Source of the DNA: Planctomyces sp. SH-PL62 | Lineage (GTDB): Bacteria > Planctomycetota > Planctomycetia > Planctomycetales > Planctomycetaceae | Length of the DNA stretch: 44,864 nt | Assembly: GCA_945893045.1 (NCBI GenBank) | Contig: CAMDEA010000057.1 | Location: forward strand, 1 to 44,864 | Direction of reading: 5' to 3' | Shown: positions 33,617-42,636 of the stretch, piece after piece | How the letters are laid out: each line of letters opens with the position of its first letter | Numbering within the stretch: position 1 is the stretch's first letter | Made by a program: the position numbers and the translations under genes | Notes under the pieces: model-generated | Database searches by the model: none | What the model saw: only the letters and a program-made list of their open reading frames with translations | What the model was told of the DNA's origin: nothing

Positions 33617-36130
33617 CTACGACACGCAGGTCGGATGCTGTTGCTTCACGGGAACCAAACCGTTCGGGAAAAGTCCTTCGACGGTTTCGGACTTGACCTT
33701 CGCGCGTCCCGCTTGCCAGACCCACCACAGGCACGCCGAGGCGGCCACTCCGGAGATGACCAGCGTCAGCCAGGTGTATCTCAGGCCGCCCGCATCGAGG
33801 ATCGCGAATGAACTCCAGATCGAATGCTGAAATTCCTCGGCATGACCAGCGGCGAGTTGCACGCTCGCTCGTTCGCGCAGAATGGCCAGCGAGTTGAACA
33901 GGAAGTGAAACAGGACGCCGGGCAACAGGCTATTGCTGCGGATCGCGATCAAGCCCAGCACGATGCCCAACAGCGTCGCGTTGAAGACTTGCTGCGGGAT
34001 CATGTGCATCACGCCGAACGTCAACGCCGACAATGCGATGGCTAATCGCGTGCGGCCGTTGCGGCAGAAGCCGGTCAGCACGAAGCCTCGAAACGCCAAT
34101 TCCTCGCAGATCGCGGGAGCCGCCGCGAAGGCGATCAGAAGCAGCCAAAACGGCTGCTCGCCCTCGCCCATCGTCTTGAGCAACCGCACCGCCCCTTCCG
34201 GCAATTGCGGGAAGAACCAGCTCAGCGACGCCATCAACTCCAGCGACAGCGGATGCAGCACGAACGGCAACACCGCCGCGACGGCCAGAAATTTCCAATC
34301 GGGCAGATGCAGCCGCAGTGTTTGGCGGAAGCTGGTCGTCAGGATCAACGCCATGAACAGCGCCGGGCAGGCGATGATCGCAAGCTGCTGAATCACCATC
34401 AGCTTGAGCATCTGCGTGCCGATTTGATCCGCCGACACCGATGCGATCGACTGGCCGAACGCCTTCATTGAAACGAACTGCGCCAGCATGATGAGTACGA
34501 AGCAGAATCCAGCCTCGGTGAAGGTCGGGGTCGGTTCTTTGTCGCGCAGCAAGTGTTTGAACCACAGAGTCGGTTCGAAGCGTTCGCCGTCGCGGAAGAG
34601 AACCCCTTCGCTGGAGAATTGCTCGATCGCCCACCACAGCGCGAGCAGGCTGTAGCCGATGCTGGTCGCCAGCACGGGCCCGGCAAAGATCAGAGCACCT
34701 GTGTTGCCCGGATTCAGCAGCAGCGCTTTCAGCAGCAGCGCGATGTTGACCACCGGCATGACGCTGTAGAACCACGAGGCTTGATGCACCGGATAGATTT
34801 CCACCGCAGGTGACAGGCAGAAGACCGTCAGTCCGATCGAGACCATCAACAGTGGAGTCAGATAATACTGTCCCTCTTTCGAACTACGGGCGAACGTCGC
34901 CAGCGCGAGGCACATCGCACTGAAGAACGCCGACAAAGGAACCAGCAGAATCAACAACCACGCCAGAGCCGGAGCAGTCGGCAGCGTGACCGCACCCGCC
35001 TGAGCCAATGCGCCTTTGCCCGCTCCGCCCGCGACCGAGAGCATGTATTGCCCGGTCGTGCCGATGCTCAGCAGGTTTAAGAGTGCGGTGCTCATGCTGA
35101 AGCCCATCACGGTGAAGAATTTGCCGAGCACGATTTCCGTGCGTGTGGCCGGGCAGATGAGCAGCGTTTCCATCGTGCCCCGTTCTTTCTCACCGGCCGC
35201 GACATCGACCGCCGGATAGAACGCTCCCGTCACGGCCATGATGACCAGCAGCGCGGGGAACATCTTCGACCAGACGTTCGCCGAGATCTGTTCCTCGGCC
35301 GCCAGGTCCAGCGGCGCGGAACCGACCGGCCGAGTCAGCTCTTCCGGCAACTCCGCCGCCGACAGCCGCTGACGCAGGATTTCGTCTTCCCAAGCATCGA
35401 GCACCTCACGCACGCGAGCATACGCGACCACCGATTTATCATCCGCGCGGTTCTTGACGATCGTAGGCCGAGGATAGGTGAAGCCCTCGACGTGCGAGTT
35501 ATCACGCTCGACGATCAAGCGATTCACCCGCTCGATGTTCTCCTTCAGCCCGTCGGGGATGACGATCAGCACCTGAATCTGGCTGGAAGCGAACAGCTCC
35601 ATCAATTCATGGTCGATGACTGCTTGCTTGGCTTTCAGTTGTCCGATCCGCCCCTGCAACGTTTCCAGCGATTCGTCAATCGGGGCTGCGGGGTTCGTCA
35701 GATGCTCACGCAGTTTGACTTCCGCTTGCTTGAGTTCGGTGTTGAGCGACGTGTGTTGCTCGACCCGTTCTCGCAGCGCACGAGCTTGCTCGATGAGCCG
35801 CATATTCCGAGAGGCATTCAGACCGCCGCCACCCAATTCGACCGACGTATCGGTGATGACTTTCAGCTTGTCCGCGTCAGCCGGATTGAGGAACCAATTC
35901 GAGACGAACTTGTCCCCTTCAAGCAATTGGGGCGGCGGTAGATGTTTCTCGCCGAGGATGACCACCGTGCGCGGCTGCTCGGTGAACAGCAGCGTCATCT
36001 GCAACATGCCGATGCCCATCGCCGGGTACAGCAACAACGGCAACACCGCGATCATGAACAGCGTCCGGCGATCCCGAAGCTGATCTCGCACTTCGCGCAG
36101 AAAAATGAGTTTGACGTTTTGCCAGTTCAT
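33617..36130 (-). CDS. ABC-2 permease fused to CPBP intramembrane protease
   Basis: This protein has about 837 residues. The N-terminal part is a NatB/ABC-2-type permease: KLIFLREVRDQLRDRRTLFM, a long extracytoplasmic domain (about 45-290) with a coiled segment, then membrane helices including VDVAAGEKERGTMETLLICPATR. The C-terminal part (about 560-820) is a CPBP (Abi) domain with all three motifs: EELAFR, FGVMH and HFLFN. CPBP proteins include glutamic-type proteases like Rce1. It is paired with the ATPase gene just upstream, so it forms an exporter whose substrate may be processed by the protease part. The ATG at 36130 is preferred; a TTG at 36166 overlapping the ATPase stop is possible. 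Confidence 0.88.
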   Translation of the reverse strand: MNWQNVKLIFLREVRDQLRDRRTLFMIAVLPLLLYPAMGIGMLQMTLLFTEQPRTVVILGEKHLPPPQLLEGDKFVSNWFLNPADADKLKVITDTSVELGGGGLNASRNMRLIEQARALRERVEQHTSLNTELKQAEVKLREHLTNPAAPIDESLETLQGRIGQLKAKQAVIDHELMELFASSQIQVLIVIPDGLKENIERVNRLIVERDNSHVEGFTYPRPTIVKNRADDKSVVAYARVREVLDAWEDEILRQRLSAAELPEELTRPVGSAPLDLAAEEQISANVWSKMFPALLVIMAVTGAFYPAVDVAAGEKERGTMETLLICPATRTEIVLGKFFTVMGFSMSTALLNLLSIGTTGQYMLSVAGGAGKGALAQAGAVTLPTAPALAWLLILLVPLSAFFSAMCLALATFARSSKEGQYYLTPLLMVSIGLTVFCLSPAVEIYPVHQASWFYSVMPVVNIALLLKALLLNPGNTGALIFAGPVLATSIGYSLLALWWAIEQFSSEGVLFRDGERFEPTLWFKHLLRDKEPTPTFTEAGFCFVLIMLAQFVSMKAFGQSIASVSADQIGTQMLKLMVIQQLAIIACPALFMALILTTSFRQTLRLHLPDWKFLAVAAVLPFVLHPLSLELMASLSWFFPQLPEGAVRLLKTMGEGEQPFWLLLIAFAAAPAICEELAFRGFVLTGFCRNGRTRLAIALSALTFGVMHMIPQQVFNATLLGIVLGLIAIRSNSLLPGVLFHFLFNSLAILRERASVQLAAGHAEEFQHSIWSSFAILDAGGLRYTWLTLVISGVAASACLWWVWQAGRAKVKSETVEGLFPNGLVPVKQQHPTCVS

Positions 36131-36162
36131 GGGGAGGGAATCTGAAATCTGAAGGACGTCGC

Positions 36163-36945
36163 TCAAAGGCTCGCCAGATGGAACTCCGGCATCGTCGATC
36201 GCATTTGCGCGTCGTGGCGTTCGATCAAGTCAAAAAAGAGTTCTTCGGTATCCGGCTGACGATACTGCTCCTGTAATTCCGGCAAAGCTCCCATCGCCAG
36301 GATGGTGCCTCGATGAATGATCGCGATGCGGTCGCAGAGCTTTTCGACCTCACGCATGATATGCGTCGAGAAGATGATGCACTTCCCCTGATCCTTCAGC
36401 GACTGCACGATCGCCAAGACTTTGCGGGCAACAAGCACATCCAGTCCGCAGGTCGGCTCGTCGAAGATGATGACCGGCGGGTCATGGACGATCGCGCGGG
36501 CAATCGACGCCTTCTGCTTCATGCCGGTCGACATCTTCGCTCCCAGCGTGTCGCGGAAGTCGTTCATTTGCAGCGTGTCGAACAACTGTTCGAGCCGCAG
36601 TTGCAAGACATCCTCCGGCAGTCCGTAGAGCCGGCCGTAGTACTCCGCCATTTCCCAGGCGGTCATACGGTCGTAGATGCCGGTGTTGTTGGACATGAAG
36701 CCGATCCGTTTCCGCACCTCCGTCGGATGCGTGACCACGTCGAAGCCGGAGACGGTGGCCGTGCCGCTCGACGGACGCAGCACCGTGCTGAGGATTCGCA
36801 GGCAGGTCGTTTTGCCGGCTCCGTTGGGGCCGAGCAGTCCGAAGATCTCGCCGGGCCGCACTTCAAAGCTCACATGATCCAACGCCGCGACCCAGCCGCG
36901 ACGCAAATCGTCGAATCCCTTCGTGAGCTGTTGAACGGAAATCAT
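36163..36945 (-). CDS. ABC transporter ATP-binding protein (NatA-like)
   Basis: This protein has about 260 residues: Walker [11 protein letters not shown]-loop region [16 protein letters not shown], signature [15 protein letters not shown], Walker [13 protein letters not shown], and H-loop IIFSTHIM. It powers the ABC-2 permease/CPBP fusion encoded immediately downstream. Conserved sequence begins at [14 protein letters not shown], so the ATG at 36945 is used; the frame extends nine codons upstream without support. Confidence 0.94.
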   Translation of the reverse strand: MISVQQLTKGFDDLRRGWVAALDHVSFEVRPGEIFGLLGPNGAGKTTCLRILSTVLRPSSGTATVSGFDVVTHPTEVRKRIGFMSNNTGIYDRMTAWEMAEYYGRLYGLPEDVLQLRLEQLFDTLQMNDFRDTLGAKMSTGMKQKASIARAIVHDPPVIIFDEPTCGLDVLVARKVLAIVQSLKDQGKCIIFSTHIMREVEKLCDRIAIIHRGTILAMGALPELQEQYRQPDTEELFFDLIERHDAQMRSTMPEFHLASL

Positions 36946-36999
36946 GGGGAAGTCCCAGGCGAACGCGAACACCTAACGGCACTGATTTTTGAGCGGAAT

Positions 37000-37057
37000 G
37001 GCGCTAGCCACCGGTGTTGTGGTGCCGATTTTCCAGACAAGAAACCGGCGGCTAGCC
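37000..37057. repeat. CTAGCC/CCGGT palindromic repeat, diverged copy
   Basis: GGCGCTAGCCACCGGT (37000-37015) and ACCGGCGGCTAGCC (37044-37057) are inverted around a 28-base loop. The left flank GAGCGGAATGG matches the flank of the hairpin at 16634-16696 (GAGCGGCCAGG). The 36946-37293 interval has no gene; this element and the next fill most of it. Confidence 0.75.
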
Positions 37058-37205
37058 GAGATTATTCATGGCCTACTCATTGGCGAGAGCAGCGTGCTGC
37101 GATGTAACCCGAAGCGTCAGCGAGGGAGTGTGTGATGACTCCCTCGCTGACGCTTCGGGTTACATCGCGGCCATGAGTAATCTGAGCTAGCGCCCTGCCG
37201 CTCAC
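37051..37205. repeat. Nested double palindrome upstream of the ABC genes
   Basis: The inner palindrome has perfect 31-base arms (37099-37129 and 37138-37168) that contain GTAACCCGAAGCGTCAGCG, with an 8-base loop. Flanking it, 37051-37073 and 37169-37191 form an outer inverted pair with 20 of 23 positions matching (GCTAGCCGAGATTATTCATG versus its complement). A half copy of the CTAGCGCC...GCCGCTCA motif ends it. The order suggests that one palindromic element was inserted into another. Confidence 0.82.
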
Positions 37206-37293
37206 TTGCCCGGTGACAAAGAGTTTCAGGACTACGAACCTAGCACGTCCCTCGCCGACCCGAACGACGGGCGGCGGATGAGTTGCCTCGAAA

Positions 37294-38427
37294 TCACAGG
37301 CTGAGCACCGGCACCGGCACGCGGCCTGACTGATTCGGAACCTCGGCTTGATCGGCGTCGTCGATGTATTCGTAAAAGACGTTCCGCTGACGCGGGATGA
37401 AGCCGACTTCTCGGATGCAGCGTTTGATTGTCTCCAAACTGAGGTGATAAACGGTCCCTGCCGAGGCCACGACGTTCTCCTCAATCATCAGGCTGCCCAT
37501 GTCGTTGGCCCCGAACAGCAACGCCATCTGTCCGATCTTCTCTCCCTGAGTCACCCAACTCGACTGGATGTTCCGCACGTTGTCGAGATACAGCCGCGCC
37601 ACCGCCTGCGTCTTGAGATACTCGAACGCCCCGGCCGGCGCGATGTGAGCCATGTCCGTATTCTCTGGCTGAAACGTCCAACAGATGAATGCGGTGATGC
37701 CGCCGGTCTCGTCCTGTAACTGGCGGATACGATCGAGATGCTCGATCCGTTCGGCCAGCGTTTCGACATGCCCGAACATCATCGTCGCCGAAGATTTCCC
37801 GCCCAGCTCATGCCACTGCCGGCAGACGTCGATCCAATCGTCGCTCAGCACCTTGCCGCGCGTGATCTCCTTCCGCACGCGATCCACGAGAATCTCGCCA
37901 CCGCCACCGGGCAAGCTTCCGAGTCCTGCGTCCTTCAATCGTTGGAGCACGGTTTTGATCGGCAACTTCGCGAGCTTCGCCAGCGCGTAGATTTCCGGCG
38001 GCGAGAAGGCGTGCAGATTGACCTTCGGAAAGCGTTCTTTCAGTGACCGCAGCAAGTCTTCGTACCACTCGATCGGCAGTTCGGGATTCATCCCCCCTTG
38101 CATCAGAATCTGATCGCCGCCGAGCGCGACGGTCTCTTCAATCTTCTGAAAGATGACTTCCCTCGACAGCACGTATCCTTCGGAACTCTTCGGCCGGCGA
38201 AAGAACGCGCAGAAGTCGCAAACCGCCGAGCAGACGTTCGTGTAGTTGATATTCCGGTCGATATTGAAGGTGCGATACGGCTCCGGATGTAACCGCAATG
38301 TGACCGCGTTGGCCGCCTCGCCGAGGGCAATCAAATCGTGCGACTCCAGCAAGCGGAGTCCGTCCTCACGCGTGAGTCGTTCGCCAGCAACGGCTTTATC
38401 GAGAATGAAACGCATTCTTTCAGACAC
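37294..38427 (-). CDS. MqnC, cyclic dehypoxanthinyl futalosine synthase
   Basis: This 377-residue radical SAM enzyme has cluster cysteines in NVCSAVCDFCAFFR and the MqnC-specific segments ILMQGGMNPELPIEWYEDLL, NLHAFSPPEI, LGSLPGGGGEILVDRVRKEI, MFGHVETLAERIEHLDRIR and FGANDMGSLMIEENVV. It cyclises dehypoxanthine futalosine in the futalosine route to menaquinone. The start is GTG with AAGGAA eight bases upstream. It lies 21 bases after mqnA in the same direction; the other pathway genes (mqnB, mqnD, mqnE) are not in the window. Confidence 0.95.
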   Translation of the reverse strand: MSERMRFILDKAVAGERLTREDGLRLLESHDLIALGEAANAVTLRLHPEPYRTFNIDRNINYTNVCSAVCDFCAFFRRPKSSEGYVLSREVIFQKIEETVALGGDQILMQGGMNPELPIEWYEDLLRSLKERFPKVNLHAFSPPEIYALAKLAKLPIKTVLQRLKDAGLGSLPGGGGEILVDRVRKEITRGKVLSDDWIDVCRQWHELGGKSSATMMFGHVETLAERIEHLDRIRQLQDETGGITAFICWTFQPENTDMAHIAPAGAFEYLKTQAVARLYLDNVRNIQSSWVTQGEKIGQMALLFGANDMGSLMIEENVVASAGTVYHLSLETIKRCIREVGFIPRQRNVFYEYIDDADQAEVPNQSGRVPVPVLSL

Positions 38428-38448
38428 GGGAAAATTTCCTTGAGGACG

Positions 38449-39288
38449 TCAGTTTGCAGACAAGCAATGACGGAACACGAGATCGACCCCTGCGGGAGCG
38501 AGTCCCAGTTTGACCGCGAGTTCCTGGAACAACCGCAACCCCGCGCGTTCGGCCGAGCCGAGCGTGAAGTGCAGATTGTGAGCGAGATAGTCATGAGCGA
38601 GCTTAGCCGTAATCCCCAGCTTCGGAGCTTCTCGCTCGGCGATCTCTGTGAATCGTTCCACGCCTCGGTCGCGAGCGAGACACAATGCCTCTTCGACATC
38701 CCCCAGTTCACAATCGCGTCGTGCGGCCCACATCGCGAAGACGAACGGCAGACCGGTCCAATGCGACCACTCCTCGCCCAAATCCCAAGTCGCCACGAAT
38801 CGTTCGTGCGGCGGCTTCATCGCGCGATCGCCGATCAACAGCACCGCGTCGGCCGAGGTATCTTCCGTCGCGAACCCCAGTGGCAACAGCTCCGTCGTCG
38901 GCCGGACACCGAATCGCTCGGCTAACAGAATACGAGCCAACGTCGCGCTCGTGCGCGAGCCAGCATCGAGGGCCAGCGTCCGAATCTGCTCGACCGGCAC
39001 GCGGCTGAAAAGCTTCACGCTCAGCACCGGACCGCGCGTCGCGACACACGCATCGGACACGATTTCATAGTCGGAATCGCGCAGCACCTCGATCGACGGA
39101 ATCAATGCGACATCCAGTTCGCTGGCTGAGAGATCGTCCGCCAGCCGGCTCGGCACATCCAGGATCAAGTCTGCGTCGCGCGCCAATTCCGCCAAGTCTT
39201 CAATCAGCGGCTTGGAGTTCAAATAACTGACCGCGCCGATCCGCAGAGGCCGTTCGCGCGTCGCAAAGTCGGGAAAAGAATCATGCAT
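38449..39288 (-). CDS. MqnA, chorismate dehydratase
   Basis: About 279 residues. The family pattern is clear: LRIGAVSYLNSKPLIEDL, LADDLSASELDVALIPSIEV, LSVKLFSRVPVEQIRTLALDAGSRTSATLARILL, and AVLLIGDRAMKP. It dehydrates chorismate to 3-enolpyruvyl-benzoate, the first step of the futalosine menaquinone pathway. The ATG at 39288 (GGAG nine bases upstream) is preferred, because a TATAAT at 39314-39319 would place the transcript start downstream of the ATG at 39333. Confidence 0.92.
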   Translation of the reverse strand: MHDSFPDFATRERPLRIGAVSYLNSKPLIEDLAELARDADLILDVPSRLADDLSASELDVALIPSIEVLRDSDYEIVSDACVATRGPVLSVKLFSRVPVEQIRTLALDAGSRTSATLARILLAERFGVRPTTELLPLGFATEDTSADAVLLIGDRAMKPPHERFVATWDLGEEWSHWTGLPFVFAMWAARRDCELGDVEEALCLARDRGVERFTEIAEREAPKLGITAKLAHDYLAHNLHFTLGSAERAGLRLFQELAVKLGLAPAGVDLVFRHCLSAN

Positions 39289-39313
39289 GATTTCGTGCTC
39301 CATCTGGGCCGGG

Positions 39314-39319
39314 ATTATA
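39314..39319 (-). promoter_or_regulatory. Probable -10 box for mqnA-mqnC
   Basis: A perfect TATAAT on the minus strand sits about 26 bases before the chosen mqnA start. No good -35 lies 16-18 bases upstream. Confidence 0.45.
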
Positions 39320-39688
39320 GGCGTCAACTTCAAGAGGGCGAGGCTCGCGTCGAGTCACTCACCTGGGAATGACCGTCACTTCATCAACCGAATTAACCGG
39401 CAGAGCGTCCCACAAAGATCGGTCGGCTGAACTGCGGAAGCGCTATCGGAATCGCTTTGCGATCTTTGCGGCCTTCTGTTCAACAACGGCTCACTGCCAG
39501 TCGATGGATGCAACCGAGCAACACTTTCGAGCCTTGTGTTTTCGATGCAACCGAGGCAGCCTACTCACGAGTTTTCAGTGCCCCGTAATCGGCTCGCTCA
39601 TGCTAGGCTGTGTGCGGCAGCCGTTCTGTTTGGTGGCGGACGCCGATGAGACCGGTTCATTTCCTCGCCCGATCGGGAGACTTCTCAA
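39320..39688. other. Divergent intergenic region mqnA / adk
   Basis: No gene recognised in about 370 bases. The adk ribosome-binding site GGGAG lies about 10 bases before its ATG. The open frames here carry no family motif. Confidence 0.4.
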
Positions 39689-40366
39689 ATGCACAAATAC
39701 ATCATCATGGGAGTGCAGGGCTGCGGAAAAGGGACTCAGGCCAGGTTGCTCAAGGAGTCACTCGACCTCGTGCATATCAGCGTTGGCGACATCTTTCGTT
39801 GGCACATCCAGAGCCACACCAAACTCGGTGCCCGTATCAAACGGATCATGGCGGAAGGACAGTTGGTGCCCGATGACCTCGTCGAAGAAGTCGTCAAACA
39901 ACGGATGGAGCAACACGACTGGAACTACGGTTTCATCCTGGATGGTTTCCCGCGCAACTCTCGGCAAGCCGCGTTTTTTCTGGAGAGTTACGACATCGAC
40001 GCGGTGCTGCTGATCGAGGTTCCCGACGAAGTGGTTCGAGAGCGCATCCTCAACCGCCGGCTCTGCCAGAAATGTGGCATGGATTACAATCTGATCTTCC
40101 ACCGACCGGCCGTGTCCAACACCTGCGATGTCTGTGGTTCCGCGTTGACGGCCCGCGCGGACGACACCCCCGAAGCGGTCAACGCCCGCGTGCAGGATTT
40201 TCACGACAAGACGCAGCCCATCCTGGAATTGTTTCGCCGCAAAGAACTGGTGGTTGTCGTGGATGGCACCCAACCGGCCGCTGAAGTGCAGCAGAACTTG
40301 CGACATCAGCTCGAACAGAAAGCGTGGAGGAAAGCGACCACGGGCACGTCAACCGGGACCAAATAA
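39689..40366 (+). CDS. Adenylate kinase with zinc-type lid
   Basis: This 225-residue protein has the P-loop GVQGCGKGTQ (residues 8-17; most adenylate kinases have GxPGxGKGTQ), the AMP site with DIFRWHI and DGFPRN, and a long lid with four cysteines C126, C129, C146 and C149 in CQKC...CDVC spacing, which should bind zinc. It interconverts ATP + AMP and 2 ADP. The last 15 residues are basic and Thr-rich and lie beyond the usual end. Confidence 0.94.
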   Translation: MHKYIIMGVQGCGKGTQARLLKESLDLVHISVGDIFRWHIQSHTKLGARIKRIMAEGQLVPDDLVEEVVKQRMEQHDWNYGFILDGFPRNSRQAAFFLESYDIDAVLLIEVPDEVVRERILNRRLCQKCGMDYNLIFHRPAVSNTCDVCGSALTARADDTPEAVNARVQDFHDKTQPILELFRRKELVVVVDGTQPAAEVQQNLRHQLEQKAWRKATTGTSTGTK

Positions 40367-40462
40367 CGGTTGCAGCAACAGTCGCGTTTGCTGCGGATTT
40401 TCGCGGTTGCATGCTGACGTCTGTGCGACACGACAACACAACTTTCACTCGCCCGGACACTC

Positions 40463-40491
40463 TTGGCGACAATGAGTGACGTGCCTATATT
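40463..40491 (+). promoter_or_regulatory. Promoter of tRNA-Gln
   Basis: TTGGCG (-35) and TATATT (-10) with exactly 17 bases between, ending 20 bases before the tRNA. Confidence 0.65.
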
Positions 40492-40511
40492 CCCGCCCCG
40501 TCGCAAAATCC

Positions 40512-40582
40512 TGCCTGGTGGTGTAACGGTAGCACGAGTGACTCTGAATCACTTAGTCGAGGTTCAAATCCTCGCCGGGCAA
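40512..40582 (+). tRNA. tRNA-Gln (CTG)
   Basis: Acceptor TGCCTGG/CCGGGCA (one T-G pair), D arm TGTAACGGTAGCA, anticodon stem AGTGA/TCACT with loop CTCTGAA (anticodon CTG), T arm CGAGG/CCTCG with TTCAAAT. Discriminator A; CCA is not encoded. A promoter precedes it and a terminator follows it, so it is a single-gene unit. Confidence 0.95.
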
Positions 40583-40588
40583 TTGAAG

Positions 40589-40624
40589 AACGCTCGTTGT
40601 CTGTGAATGACAGCGGGCGTTTTT
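40589..40624 (+). terminator. Intrinsic terminator of tRNA-Gln
   Basis: A 13-base stem (AACGCTCGTTGTC with GACAGCGGGCGTT, using a few G-U pairs), a 7-base loop and a T run starts seven bases after the tRNA. Confidence 0.85.
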
Positions 40625-40670
40625 CGTTGTCTGACATTGGTCGTTGTTGATCGGGTCGCCGGGACGCGAA

Positions 40671-40732
40671 CAAAGTAGACGAGTCACTCCGTGACTCGAA
40701 GTCGAGTCACGGAGTGACTCGTCTACTATTTG
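40671..40732. repeat. 60-bp palindrome (copy 3 of 3), over the cyclase stop codon
   Basis: The same element as at 9142 and 29278, with a centre of AAGT and a two-base extension at the right end. Its right terminus (CTACTA) contains the complement of the TAG stop codon of the adjacent minus-strand cyclase gene. Confidence 0.9.
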
Positions 40733-42501
40733 TTCTGCAAACGCACGACACCGTCCCAATCGGCGGGGGCCTGGCGATTGTGCTGGGCGATCAGAGCCAG
40801 CAAAAAATCTTGGGCTCGGTCGGTGGCGGGCATGTCGTGGAGGCAACGATACGCCGCCTCCCAGCGGCCGGCGATGAAGTCGGTGACCCCTTCTTCATAG
40901 CGTGCCAGATGCGCGTCGGTCAGTTCGGGCAGGTCGCTGATCGAAGGCAGCAGTTCTGAGACCACGACTGGCGTTTCAAAACCGAGCGGCAGCACTTTGG
41001 CCAAACGGCGGACGCGGCCTTCGGAGGGATCGAGCCGGTCGCGGATCAACGCGGCCAGCGATTCGTCGAGCAGGATCGGCACGCGGAGTTGGTTGGTCAT
41101 TGTCTCCAGCCGGCTGGCGAGATTTACGACGGGGCCGAAGACGGTGACCTTCACTTGCTCGGCGGTTCCGATCTTGCCCGCGACGGCCGGACCGTGCGCG
41201 AGGCCGATGCCCATTTGAAAATTCGCCAGAGGATGTCCGGGCTTTTGGAAGGTCTCGGCAAAGACTTTGCGAATGCCGAGTGCGGCTCGGCAGGCTTGCA
41301 GCGCGGACTCATCGGACGAAAACGGCCAGCCCCAGAAGCCGAGCGCGGAGTCGCCCTGAAAGTCACCGGTCACTCCGCGATGCTGCAAGATGTGTGACGT
41401 CATCACACCCAGCGCCTGACTGACGCGATTGAGTAGGCCGATCAAGTCGCCGGCGGATTCCTCGGCGTGATGACTGAAGCCGCGCAGGTCGCAGAACATC
41501 ACGGTCACATCGCACTCGCGCGGCGCGAGCACTTCCGTGTTCAATTCGTTGCCCAGCGCGGAGAGGATTGTCGGTGCGAAGAATTGCCGCAGCCCGGCTT
41601 GCTGACGTTCGAGCCAATTCAAACGACGCACCGAGCTGATGATCTCCGCGACGAGTTCGGTGAACTTCACATCGGCTTGGAGATGCGCGGTCTCGGTGGC
41701 GGGAGCGTTGCCGTTCATCAGCGGTCGCGTTTGCTTGCCAGCGACGTACAAGCCCCAGGTCACTTGCGGTCCGTCGGGGACTGGCGTGCAGAACGCCCAA
41801 TCGAGTTCGGCGGCGGCCGTGTATTCTGGGTTCTGTGGCGAGGTTGTCGGCCAGAGATGCAGCACGCTGCATCGCCGCTTGAGCGCCTCGGTGACGAGTC
41901 GCGAACTGGGGCGGAACTCACCGGCGGTTTCGCGGCGGCGCGTCCAATTTGCCAACTCCACCTTTTCGCCGTTTAAGAGTCGCACGACGCCGACGGCTTC
42001 CGCTTGCGAGACTCCGGACAGCAAGAGGCTCGTCAGCCGAAAGAACAGATCGTCGTCGGATCGCGCGCCGCTGATGACTTCCGGCAAGTGCATCAGCACT
42101 TCCATTTGCCGATCTGCATCACGAAAGCGGATTTGCCGAATCGTTTGTGCGTCGAAGGTCACTTCCTGCAAGGGAAGTTCGCCTGACCCGGACGGCTCGG
42201 AGCCGGGCCGATTCAAATGAAACAACGTGCTGCCCAACACGAATTGATCGCCGCTGTGCAGGTCACAGTGCGTGACAACCTCTCCTCCATGACAGAGCGG
42301 ATTGGTCGCTTCGGCGAGTCGTTCGACGCGCACCTGTCCGTCGGTCGCGGTGACTCGCACATGACGCCGCGAGACGGCCGCATCCCACGACACGACCAAA
42401 TCGCATGTCGTCTCACGGCCCAGGACATACGGCCGGCGATCGGTCAGAGCGTGCTTCCAACGCTGATGAGGTTCAGAGCCTTCGGCGATGAGTTCAAACA
42501 T
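40726..42501 (-). CDS. FHA-GAF-adenylate/guanylate cyclase
   Basis: This 591-residue protein has an FHA domain at about 22-95 (YVLGRETTCDLVVS, SRRHVRV), which binds phosphothreonine. A GAF-like region spans about 150-295. A class III nucleotidyl cyclase spans about 325-530, with metal Asp residues in TVMFCDLRGFSHH and in FQGDSALGFWG, and the catalytic VTVFGPVVNLASRLE segment. A C-terminal helical stretch follows (EGVTDFIAGRWEAAYRCL). It probably makes cAMP in response to a phosphoprotein or small-molecule signal. The stop codon lies in the end of a palindromic repeat. Confidence 0.9.
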   Translation of the reverse strand: MFELIAEGSEPHQRWKHALTDRRPYVLGRETTCDLVVSWDAAVSRRHVRVTATDGQVRVERLAEATNPLCHGGEVVTHCDLHSGDQFVLGSTLFHLNRPGSEPSGSGELPLQEVTFDAQTIRQIRFRDADRQMEVLMHLPEVISGARSDDDLFFRLTSLLLSGVSQAEAVGVVRLLNGEKVELANWTRRRETAGEFRPSSRLVTEALKRRCSVLHLWPTTSPQNPEYTAAAELDWAFCTPVPDGPQVTWGLYVAGKQTRPLMNGNAPATETAHLQADVKFTELVAEIISSVRRLNWLERQQAGLRQFFAPTILSALGNELNTEVLAPRECDVTVMFCDLRGFSHHAEESAGDLIGLLNRVSQALGVMTSHILQHRGVTGDFQGDSALGFWGWPFSSDESALQACRAALGIRKVFAETFQKPGHPLANFQMGIGLAHGPAVAGKIGTAEQVKVTVFGPVVNLASRLETMTNQLRVPILLDESLAALIRDRLDPSEGRVRRLAKVLPLGFETPVVVSELLPSISDLPELTDAHLARYEEGVTDFIAGRWEAAYRCLHDMPATDRAQDFLLALIAQHNRQAPADWDGVVRLQNK

Positions 42502-42561
42502 GACGCGGAACGCTTCTGAAACGACAATTGGGCAGCACTATGCCTTGGCCACAAACGACCA

Positions 42562-42591
42562 ACCGCGCGGTTGCAATCTGCAACCGGCGGT
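42562..42591. repeat. Hairpin between the sigma factor and cyclase genes
   Basis: GGTTGCA-ATC-TGCAACC, flanked by the partly paired bases CCGCGC/GGCGG. It lies downstream of the sigma-factor stop on the minus strand. There is no T run, so it is not a classical terminator. Confidence 0.4.
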
Positions 42592-42636
42592 TGTGACGTC
42601 TCATGAGACGGTTCGGCAAGTCTTCCAGGTCCAAAA

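Noticed and set aside
37000..37205. CRISPR array
   Set aside because: The repeats are inverted and nested rather than direct and evenly spaced, and no cas gene is nearby.
39369..40013. 214-codon plus-strand frame overlapping adk
   Set aside because: It runs into adk in another frame and lacks any motif; the adk frame is unambiguous.
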